Of a stretch of DNA of 29,891 nt, positions 21,784 to 28,870 are shown in pieces. Position 1 is the first letter of the stretch, and every line of letters begins with the position of its first letter. The stretch is from CALLMM01 sp964429855 (GTDB taxonomy: Bacteria; Armatimonadota; Chthonomonadetes; Chthonomonadales; CAJBBX01). The notes under the pieces were generated by a model. That model did not search any database and was not told where the DNA came from. It saw only the letters and a program-made list of their open reading frames with translations. The DNA is taken from positions 1 through 29,891 of the forward strand of contig CAYSDM010000061.1 in assembly GCA_964429855.1 (NCBI GenBank), given 5' to 3'. A program made the translations under genes and the position numbers.

Positions 21784-22988
21784 GGATTCTTTCGGGGCAG
21801 GTGGATATGATCGCGTCTGCCGGAAGGCTCCCCCTGCTCATTATAGACCATTGGACCGGCGCTGTACAGTTCGTAGTTTCTCTCATCCAGCCGTTTGTAG
21901 ACCAGTGGCTGCCCGGTGAAAGGGTCTATCGCCAGTTTGCCGGGCTTGAGTTCCTCCAGATTGACGGGCAGGCGGTTATGCTCCCAGCGAAAGCGGCGGA
22001 TCGCGGCATGCATTCCGAGAAGCTGCACGTTTACCTGCCCGCGCGTCAGAGATTCGGTCGTCCGGGTAGAGCCGGTTAACTCCATCAACGTGCCGATCAG
22101 TTTTCCTGCCGGCGTGTCGGGCATCTCCTGTTGAGTCTCTTTGCGCTCCCAGAGAGGCTTTTTCAGTTCGGCGAACAGGAGATCAAATCGCGCTGTCATC
22201 AGGTTCATCGCCTCCGTCTGATAGGCTTCCATCGCCGCCGGGTTCTGGCGAATCTGCCGGATCATCTCTTTGACCTCCGGGTCCTGCTCCGCCTCTTCCT
22301 CCGGAGTGAGAGAAGACGCCTTTCCCGCCTCTTTTTGCATCTCCTGAAACATCTCCCGGAGCATCCTCCGTTGAAAGTCCCGCTCCCCTTGCATCACCCG
22401 CAGCAGGGGGTCGGGCGCGTTGAGACGCTCCAGAACCAGCGCGATCACCTGCTCGCAGTCTCGCGCGGAAAGTTGCTGCATATTCCGCGCGATCTGATGG
22501 ATGGCGATCGACTCGACTGCCACGCCGACCAGCCCGCTGACCAGCGTGTCGTCCATCAGCAGATAGCCCATGCGCAAGCCGTCCCGCAGGCTGTTCACTG
22601 CCGCGCTGACCTTTCCATCTGCCAGCAGCACATACTGCTCCACCGTCAGCAGACGGGCAAGGCTGCGAAACTTCGCCAACTGCGGGAAGTTGACCTGCGT
22701 GGAATCCGACCGGGGCAGATTAACCGGTTTCGCCAGCCCCTGACGCAGAAGGGAGAGGGCGTGGCGCACGGGCGGGTCCTGTAGAGCGCGGCGTTTCAGG
22801 GTCAGCGTGGCGTCCGCTTCCAGCGTCTTGGGGAACTGTTTGCTCTTCTGCAGCGATTCTGCAGCCGCCATCAGATCGAACAGTCCATTGCCGGCATCCT
22901 GCGGCGCAGTCTGCGCTGGAGATTTCGCCCCGGTTAGCATGAGCGGCATCATCGCGAAAAGAAGACCCGGAAGGCGAATTGACCTCAT
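21780..22988 (-). CDS. secreted protein of unknown function with a pseudopilin-like C-terminal motif
   Basis: A 402-residue exported protein, first gene of the envelope-sugar operon. Residues 1-25 form a signal peptide (LPGLLFAMMPLMLTGAKSPAQ). The rest is mostly helical, with a charged stretch around the REMFQEMQKEAGKASSLTPEEEAEQD region. The C-terminus has HAAIRRFRWEHNRLPVNLEEL, DPFTGQPLVYKR and YELYSAGP (about 327-379). This pattern recurs at the end of secreted and pseudopilin-like proteins in Armatimonadota and Planctomycetota; here no pilin N-terminus is present. CGGAGG lies seven bases before the ATG. The link with rfbA by ATGA overlap suggests an envelope role, which is not established. 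Confidence 0.78.
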   Translation of the reverse strand: MRSIRLPGLLFAMMPLMLTGAKSPAQTAPQDAGNGLFDLMAAAESLQKSKQFPKTLEADATLTLKRRALQDPPVRHALSLLRQGLAKPVNLPRSDSTQVNFPQLAKFRSLARLLTVEQYVLLADGKVSAAVNSLRDGLRMGYLLMDDTLVSGLVGVAVESIAIHQIARNMQQLSARDCEQVIALVLERLNAPDPLLRVMQGERDFQRRMLREMFQEMQKEAGKASSLTPEEEAEQDPEVKEMIRQIRQNPAAMEAYQTEAMNLMTARFDLLFAELKKPLWERKETQQEMPDTPAGKLIGTLMELTGSTRTTESLTRGQVNVQLLGMHAAIRRFRWEHNRLPVNLEELKPGKLAIDPFTGQPLVYKRLDERNYELYSAGPMVYNEQGEPSGRRDHIHLPRKNP

Positions 22989-23030
22989 CTTGATCCTCCG
23001 CTCTTTTACGAAAAACCGATGCTCCTGTCC

Positions 23031-23059
23031 ATTATACGACCGGCTTCTCTGAGCGTCAA
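23031..23059 (-). promoter_or_regulatory. promoter of the envelope-sugar operon
   Basis: TTGACG (23054-23059) and TATAAT (23031-23036) on the minus strand are 17 bases apart. The leader would be about 35 bases and ends in CGGAGGATCAAG before the ATG of the first gene. Confidence 0.85.
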
Positions 23060-23079
23060 GCGATCCTTGCCTGAGCGGT

Positions 23080-23108
23080 TTGACGGTGCGGTGCAGGTGC
23101 GGTATAAT
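23080..23108 (+). promoter_or_regulatory. promoter of purB
   Basis: TTGACG (23080-23085) and TATAAT (23103-23108) are 17 bases apart, the same hexamers and spacing as the divergent promoter at 23031-23059. The leader carries AGGGGAA just upstream of the ATG at 23141. Confidence 0.85.
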
Positions 23109-23140
23109 CGCGGACGTAAACAGAATTCAGGGGAAAAACC

Positions 23141-24430
23141 ATGATTGACCGCTATACGACGCGCGAGATGCGCGCCATCTGGGACCCGCAGAATAAGACC
23201 CAGCGCTGGCTGGACGTGGAGATTGCCGTCTGTGAGGGGCTGGAACACTACGGCTGCATTCCCGCCGGAACGACGGAATCCATCCGCGCGAAAGCGGCTT
23301 TCGATCTCGATCGGATCGCTGAACTGGAGCGCGAGACGCGCCACGACGTGATGGCTTTCGTCAAAAATGTGCAGGAGCATCTGGGGGAGGAGGGGCGTTT
23401 TCTGCACTACGGAATCACCTCCTATGACGTGGTAGATACCGCGCTGTCGTTGCTGCTGCGCGAGTCGGCCGACCTGATCCTTCAGCGCGTGGATGCGCTG
23501 CGCGAGGTAATCCGCCGCCGCGCCCGCGAGCATAGGGAGACCCTTCAGATCGGACGCACGCACGGCATTCATGCCGAGCCGATCACGTTCGGTTTCAAAC
23601 TCGCCGGGTGGCTGGACGAGATGAACCATAACGCCGTGCGGCTGCAGCAGGCGCGGGAGATGATCGCCGTCGGAAAGGTATCAGGCGCAGTCGGAACGCA
23701 CGCCAACATTGACCCGCGTGTGGAGGAGTACGTGTGCCAGAAACTGGGACTCGGTGTCGCTCCGGTCTCCACGCAGATTATCTCGCGCGACCGTCACGCG
23801 CAGCTGCTGATGACGCTGGCGATTCTGGCGGCATCGCTGGAGCGGTTCGCCACCGAGATTCGCAACCTGCAGCGCACGGAGATTCTGGAGGTGCAGGAGT
23901 ACTTTGCCGAGGGACAGAAAGGCTCCTCCGCCATGCCTCACAAGCGCAATCCCTGGAACTGCGAGACGGTCTCCGGGCTGGCGCGGGTGGTGCGCGGAAA
24001 CGTCATCCCGATGCTGGAGAGCGTGACGACCTGGCACGAGCGCGATCTGGCGAACTCCTCCGTAGAGCGGATTATTCTGCCCGACACCTGCACGCTGACG
24101 GACTGGATGCTGGTCAAGTTTACCGATATTCTGGACCGGCTGATCGTCTACCCGGAGAATATGCGGCGCAACCTGGAGAAGATGGGCGGGCTGGTCTGCT
24201 CCGAGCAGGTGATGCTGGCGCTGATCGCCACCGGTCTCTCCCGAGAAGAGGCTTACACCACCGTCCAGCGCAATGCGGCGAAAGCCTGGGGCGGAGAGAA
24301 CTTTCAGCGCGCCATTGAACACGACCCGACCGTTCGCGAGCGTCTCACCCCGGAAGTGATCGCCCACTGCTTCGACATTCAGTACCACCTCAAACACCTG
24401 TCGCACACCTTCGAGAAGCTGGGGATTTAA
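23141..24430 (+). CDS. purB: adenylosuccinate lyase PurB
   Basis: Cleaves SAICAR in inosinate synthesis and adenylosuccinate in AMP synthesis, as a cytoplasmic tetramer. The 429-residue length is typical of the bacterial short form. The fumarase/aspartase signature is GSSAMPHKRNP (261-271), with the catalytic-loop serine. RTHGIHAEP (139-147) carries the conserved His, and HYGITSYDVVDT (89-100) forms part of the active site. It starts with its own strong promoter and is divergent from the envelope-sugar operon. purC, purQ or other pur genes are not nearby. A short Uma2-like remnant follows its stop. Confidence 0.96.
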   Translation: MIDRYTTREMRAIWDPQNKTQRWLDVEIAVCEGLEHYGCIPAGTTESIRAKAAFDLDRIAELERETRHDVMAFVKNVQEHLGEEGRFLHYGITSYDVVDTALSLLLRESADLILQRVDALREVIRRRAREHRETLQIGRTHGIHAEPITFGFKLAGWLDEMNHNAVRLQQAREMIAVGKVSGAVGTHANIDPRVEEYVCQKLGLGVAPVSTQIISRDRHAQLLMTLAILAASLERFATEIRNLQRTEILEVQEYFAEGQKGSSAMPHKRNPWNCETVSGLARVVRGNVIPMLESVTTWHERDLANSSVERIILPDTCTLTDWMLVKFTDILDRLIVYPENMRRNLEKMGGLVCSEQVMLALIATGLSREEAYTTVQRNAAKAWGGENFQRAIEHDPTVRERLTPEVIAHCFDIQYHLKHLSHTFEKLGI

Positions 24431-24441
24431 GGAGAAGACCG

Positions 24442-24498
24442 ATGGCTGTCATCAAACCCCGTCCCATGACGATAGAGGAGTTCCAGGCGCTGCCGTAA
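24442..24498 (+). pseudogene. 18-codon remnant of a Uma2-family N-terminus
   Basis: GGAGAAG (24431-24437) precedes an ATG that opens MAVIKPRPMTIEEFQALP and stops at TAA (24496-24498). This is the typical start of Uma2-family (DUF820) restriction-endonuclease-like proteins, which have MT.EEFLALPE...YEL..GE. After the stop the frame reads NDVRPSE before another stop, so the remnant perhaps extends a few codons and then breaks off. It lies directly after purB, on the same strand. The rest of the domain is missing. Confidence 0.65.
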
Positions 24499-24548
24499 AA
24501 CGACGTTCGCCCCTCCGAATCAGAGTAGATAGTGAAAGAGTACGCACG

Positions 24549-25721
24549 ATGACAAGAATACCGCTGCTTCTCTGTGTCGCTCTCCTGCTCTCCCTGACGG
24601 GAGGGAACTTTTCCTCGCAAAACGACGAAACGCCCGGACGAAAGACCGACCGAAGCCGTCTGTGGGAACGAGACGGGCACAATATCCTGTACGGGTTTCA
24701 AAATCTCTACAACTTCCATGTCCTTGAAGAGCCGGGACAGGTCTATCGGTACAAAGCCTGGTTCTTCGGCTGGGCGGTCGAGGACTGCAACCGCAATGTG
24801 CAGGAGAATACCGGCTGCGACGCCATTTTCCATGCCCGCGCAAAGTCGCTGGAGGGTCCATGGGAGGTCTACGCCGGAGGCGACCGCTGGGATTCGACCA
24901 CGACTCCCGCGCTCTGGCAGCCGGTGATCACGGCGCAGAAGCAGTTCTACGATGAGTGGCATAACGGCGACCCCTCGGTGGTGAAGGTGAAAGACCGCTA
25001 CTACATGGCGTACAGTTCGACCGGAAACAATCGCGACGGCAAGCCCTACGGCGATCCGGCCGACACGGACGGCAGCCTGCTGTGCATTATGGGAGCCGTC
25101 TCGAAAGACGGGATTCGCTGGGAGCGCTCGAAAGCGCCGATTCTGCTGTATGCGGCGGATGTGGGCGCAAAAACGGTACCTGAAGGAGACTCCCATCTCT
25201 ACGGCTCGTATCACCGCCCGTCTCTGCTGCATGAGAACGGCCGATTCCGGCTGTGGTTCGACTACTGGACCGAAAAGGGCGTGGCGATGGGATATGCCGA
25301 GAATCGCGGCGAGTTCCTCGATTCGAAGGAGTGGAAGGTCGTTCGTGCCGGGAAAGAGCCGTGTCTGCAGGAGTTTCCCAATCCGGAGGTGGTGCGCGTC
25401 GGCAATCTGCTCTACGCCTATGCCGATCCGGGCGGCTATGGGACGCATCCCTGGACAAGCCGGAAGATCGGCGAGGCGGTGTCGAAAGACGGTTTGAACT
25501 GGGTCTTCCTGGGCTATATCGAGACCGATCCCGACGCGCCGGCGATCCATGTGCCGGAGACGCTGGCGCAGAAAGTGGGTCAGAACTACCGGCTCTCCCT
25601 CTTCTACGCCTGTCAGATCGGGGGCGAACCCTACGACTATCGTTATAATCGCATCCGGATCATGCATCGGACTCTTACCCGTGAGACGCTTCAACGGGAT
25701 CGAGAGCTGTGCAAACCGTGA
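24549..25721 (+). CDS. secreted five-bladed beta-propeller glycosidase-like protein (GH43/GH32-like)
   Basis: A 390-residue exported protein. Residues 1-19 form a signal peptide (MTRIPLLLCVALLLSLTGG). The rest has the repeating strands of the GH43/GH32/GH68/GH130-type propeller: GHNILYGFQNLYNFHVLEE early, EWHNGDPSVVKVKDRYYMAYSS (136-157) with Asp141 in the DPSVVK motif, SYHRPSLLHENGRFRLWFDYW (220-240), and NPEVVRVGNLLYAYADPGG (278-296) with Glu280 at a possible catalytic position. Substrate cannot be read from sequence. The ATG has GAAAGAG about ten bases upstream. It follows the Uma2 remnant and precedes the TPR/EF-hand gene on the same strand. Confidence 0.72.
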   Translation: MTRIPLLLCVALLLSLTGGNFSSQNDETPGRKTDRSRLWERDGHNILYGFQNLYNFHVLEEPGQVYRYKAWFFGWAVEDCNRNVQENTGCDAIFHARAKSLEGPWEVYAGGDRWDSTTTPALWQPVITAQKQFYDEWHNGDPSVVKVKDRYYMAYSSTGNNRDGKPYGDPADTDGSLLCIMGAVSKDGIRWERSKAPILLYAADVGAKTVPEGDSHLYGSYHRPSLLHENGRFRLWFDYWTEKGVAMGYAENRGEFLDSKEWKVVRAGKEPCLQEFPNPEVVRVGNLLYAYADPGGYGTHPWTSRKIGEAVSKDGLNWVFLGYIETDPDAPAIHVPETLAQKVGQNYRLSLFYACQIGGEPYDYRYNRIRIMHRTLTRETLQRDRELCKP

Positions 25722-25795
25722 ACCCTCGCTGTCCGTTTCGGAACCAACAGACGGGGGGGCGACCGACGCCCTTGGTGAACAGGAGAGTACTGACG

Positions 25796-27088
25796 ATGCG
25801 AATTCGAGGAATCTGGACGCTCTGCGCTCTGCTGCTGGCGGTTTTAGGGGGGTGGCAGACGCCCCGTGCAGAGGCGAGGTTCGCTTTCTTTGGCGAGCCG
25901 GTTCCGGTGGGGCGACTGATCAAAAACGTCGGCGCGTTCGTGGAGAAGAACCCGAAAGACGCGCGCGGCTACTATACGCTGGGGCGCATCCACAGCTACG
26001 CCTTTGCGCTGGGACGCGAAGAGATGCGGGTGCTGACACAGGATACCCTGAAGAACAAGCCTCTCGATCTGCCGTCGTTTCACGGCATTCTGGACAACAT
26101 TCGCTATCCGCGCTTGCGCCCGGAGGCGCCTCTCTCGCCAGCGGAGAGAGAGCATTTCCTGAAGTCCGTACAGCTGTACCGGAGAGCAACGGAACTGGAC
26201 CCGCAGTCGGGTCTCTACTGGCTGGGGCTGGGCTGGATGTGCGAGCAGGGCGTCCGCTATGCCAAAGAGATCGCCGCCGCTGTCGGCGCGCCTTCCCGCA
26301 GCCATTCGCCCGCCTACTGGCGCGCAGAGTCGCTCAAAGCCTATCGGAAGGCCTACCGTCTAACCCGCGATAAGGATCGAAAAACCGAATCATTCTATCA
26401 CGGTGCGCCCGACTCAATCTCCAAAGAGGCGGGGGAGGGGATCAAGCGGCTGCTTTCGTCGGCGAATCTCACTCCCGAACAGAAGAGGGAGATCGCGGAT
26501 ATTGACGAGACCCTGAAGATCATTCAGAATAAACCGCAGTGGATCACGCCGATCATCTTCCCGCTGAACGGCGCGGACTCGCTGGCGAAGCTGCTTGACC
26601 CGGAGAAGACCGTCTCCTTCGACCTGGCAGGCAATGGCGGCGGCGCAAAATGGCGCTGGGTCGGCGCGCAGACAGGGATTCTGGTCTGGGATCCCGAACA
26701 GAGCGGCAGGATCGTCTCCGGGCGGCAGTTGTTCGGGTCGGTGACGTGGGGCATGTTCTGGCGCAACGGTTACGAGCCGCTGGCGGCGCTGGATAACGAC
26801 CGCGACGGCTGGCTCTCTGGCGCCGAGCTGGCAGGAATCGCCGTCTGGAACGATCGGAACGGCAACGCCGTCTCCGACCCCGGCGAGGTGACGATCGTCA
26901 CCGAATGCGGCATTGCGCGGATCGCGGCGCGCCCGTCAGCCGCTGTGGACGGCGTACCCTGGAATCCGCTGGGGCTGGAGCGGACGGACGGCGCGTTTCT
27001 GCCCACCTATGACTGGACTCCCCGCTCCCTGCCCGTTCATCCGGAGAGGCAAAAAGGGCCGCTCCTCCCGATTCGTGGACTGAACTGA
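25796..27088 (+). CDS. secreted TPR and EF-hand-like protein of unknown function
   Basis: A 430-residue exported protein. The start is the ATG at 25796, which has AGGAGAG eight bases upstream and a signal peptide behind it (TLCALLLAVLGGWQTPRAEA); the frame is open 29 codons earlier. Residues 42-140 look like TPR-type helices. About 275-345 has the FDLAGNGGGAKWRWVG...ILVWDPEQSG...QLFGSVTWGMFWRNGY pattern, and 333-344 (DNDRDGWLSGAE) and 352-364 (NDRNGNAVSDPGE) are calcium-binding loops of the EF-hand type. I know this pattern from secreted planctomycete-type proteins of unknown function. Calcium binding is inferred. Confidence 0.75.
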   Translation: MRIRGIWTLCALLLAVLGGWQTPRAEARFAFFGEPVPVGRLIKNVGAFVEKNPKDARGYYTLGRIHSYAFALGREEMRVLTQDTLKNKPLDLPSFHGILDNIRYPRLRPEAPLSPAEREHFLKSVQLYRRATELDPQSGLYWLGLGWMCEQGVRYAKEIAAAVGAPSRSHSPAYWRAESLKAYRKAYRLTRDKDRKTESFYHGAPDSISKEAGEGIKRLLSSANLTPEQKREIADIDETLKIIQNKPQWITPIIFPLNGADSLAKLLDPEKTVSFDLAGNGGGAKWRWVGAQTGILVWDPEQSGRIVSGRQLFGSVTWGMFWRNGYEPLAALDNDRDGWLSGAELAGIAVWNDRNGNAVSDPGEVTIVTECGIARIAARPSAAVDGVPWNPLGLERTDGAFLPTYDWTPRSLPVHPERQKGPLLPIRGLN

Positions 27089-27094
27089 GGAAAC

Positions 27095-28870
27095 GTGCAG
27101 ACAGAACCGACTTCGCCCTCCTCTGAAGCCGCTTCCGACGCGCCGCGCCGGCATCGGGAGCGGCGCATAGCGCTTCTAATCGCTGTCGGCGCGATGGCGC
27201 TGACGATGCTACCCTATCTGTTTGGCTGGTCGCTGCAGGGACTTCAGCCCGCGCGAGGCTGGTTCTCCTGGCTGGGATACAATCTGGACGATAGCTGCGT
27301 CTACCTCTCCTGGATGCGGCAGGCGGCGGATGGCCGCTTCTTTCAGCGCAACCTCTTCACCACCGATCCGCAGACAGGGCATCAATTCAACCTCTTTTTC
27401 CTCGCGCTGGGCAGTCTGGCGCGCTGGACGGGGCTTCCGCTGCTGCTGATCTATCATGCTTCCCGAATTCTGCTGGGCGTGGCGTTTCTGCGGGCGGTCT
27501 GGTGGCTGCTGGAGATGCTGCTGAGCGACTCGCGGGCGCGACACGCCGCTTTCCTGCTGGTCTGCTTTTCGGCGGGACTGGGGTGGCTGCCGGGGCTGTG
27601 GCAGCCGCTGGGCAACGCCGGTCCGACGGACATCTGGCAGCCGGAGGCGGTCACCTTCCTCAGCCTCTACCTCAATCCGCTCTTCGTCGTCTCGCTGCTG
27701 CTGATGGTCGGGGTGATCGGGTGGATGCTTGTTGCGGAGCGAACCCGGCAGGCGCGCTACGCTCTGCTGGCGGGGCTGTGCGGACTGCTGCTGGGCAACA
27801 TCCATACCTATGACATCGTGACGCTGATGGCGGTGTGGGGCGGGTATCTGACGGCGAAGAGCGTGGCAGAGAGACGGCTGGATACAGGGGCATGGGGACG
27901 CGCCCTGATAGCGGGCGGTCTCTCCGCGCTCTCCAGCGGATATATGTTCTATCTGGTTCGCACAGAGGAGGTCTTCGCGAAACGAGTCGCCGTCGAGACG
28001 CTCTCTCCCGCGCCGACCATGTATCTGCTCGGATACGGACTGCTGGTTCCGCTGGCGATCTACGGGGCGATTCGCAGAGAGCCGACCGCAGATGGCGAGT
28101 CCCCGGCATTTTTCGAGTCCTCTGCGCGCCTCTTTCTGGTCGTCTGGGCTGTGATGAATCTGGCGGTCGCCTACCTGCCGGTTCCCTTTCAGCGCAAGAT
28201 GATCATGGGTCTTCATCTGCCGCTGGCGATCCTTGCAGGCGCGGGGGTGACGCTGCTTCTGAGTCGGCTGCGGGAGCGGCGCAACCAGACGCTGGTGTTG
28301 GCGGGAGCAGTTCTGCTATGTTCGCTCACGAACCTGCGGGCGCTGCTGCGGGATGTGGAGAGCTTTCAGAATAACCGCGCACAGAGCCAGATTCAGCGTC
28401 CCTATCTCTATGCGGGAGAGGCGAAGGCGCTGGACTGGCTGCGGCGCAACGCTCCCCCCGGCGCGCCGATCCAGCCGCTTCCCTGGATTGTTCTGACCCC
28501 GAACCGGCAGGTCGGGCTGCTGGATACAACGGTCGCCGCCCTCGCGCCCGGATGGACGGGTCATCCGGTGCACGCCGGACACTGGGGAGAGACCCCCTCT
28601 TTCGGCGAGACGATGGGACAGTGGCGGAATTTCCTGCTGCCCAACGCCACCGACGAGTCGCGCCTGCAACTGCTGCGCCGTTCAGGGGTGCGCTACCTGA
28701 TCTTCTCGCAGAAACGCCCGGAAACCGCCGACGAGACGACGACCCGCCTGCTCCTCCAACCCTTCCGGGAGAGGCTGCCTGCCTACCTGCGTCCGGTTCC
28801 CGAAGCCTCCAGCGAGGACGCCGAGGTGCTGGAGGTGGCGCTGCCCTCTGGCAGCGGTTCGACCGGGTAG
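27095..28870 (+). CDS. polytopic membrane protein, GT-C-glycosyltransferase-like
   Basis: A 591-residue integral membrane protein with about ten or more hydrophobic segments and a soluble C-terminal domain. The start is a GTG at 27095 with GAGG upstream overlapping the previous stop; an ATG at residue 34 is the alternative. After a short hydrophilic start (about 24 residues) the first membrane span is IALLIAVGAMALTMLPYLFGW. The early loop has YNLDDSCVYLSWMRQAADGRFF, an acidic loop at the place where GT-C enzymes keep their catalytic Asp. The C-terminal part (WLRRNAPPGAPIQPLPWIV..., SGVRYLIFSQKRPE) resembles the soluble domains of many uncharacterised membrane proteins of this type. Function is not shown. 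Confidence 0.7.
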   Translation: MQTEPTSPSSEAASDAPRRHRERRIALLIAVGAMALTMLPYLFGWSLQGLQPARGWFSWLGYNLDDSCVYLSWMRQAADGRFFQRNLFTTDPQTGHQFNLFFLALGSLARWTGLPLLLIYHASRILLGVAFLRAVWWLLEMLLSDSRARHAAFLLVCFSAGLGWLPGLWQPLGNAGPTDIWQPEAVTFLSLYLNPLFVVSLLLMVGVIGWMLVAERTRQARYALLAGLCGLLLGNIHTYDIVTLMAVWGGYLTAKSVAERRLDTGAWGRALIAGGLSALSSGYMFYLVRTEEVFAKRVAVETLSPAPTMYLLGYGLLVPLAIYGAIRREPTADGESPAFFESSARLFLVVWAVMNLAVAYLPVPFQRKMIMGLHLPLAILAGAGVTLLLSRLRERRNQTLVLAGAVLLCSLTNLRALLRDVESFQNNRAQSQIQRPYLYAGEAKALDWLRRNAPPGAPIQPLPWIVLTPNRQVGLLDTTVAALAPGWTGHPVHAGHWGETPSFGETMGQWRNFLLPNATDESRLQLLRRSGVRYLIFSQKRPETADETTTRLLLQPFRERLPAYLRPVPEASSEDAEVLEVALPSGSGSTG

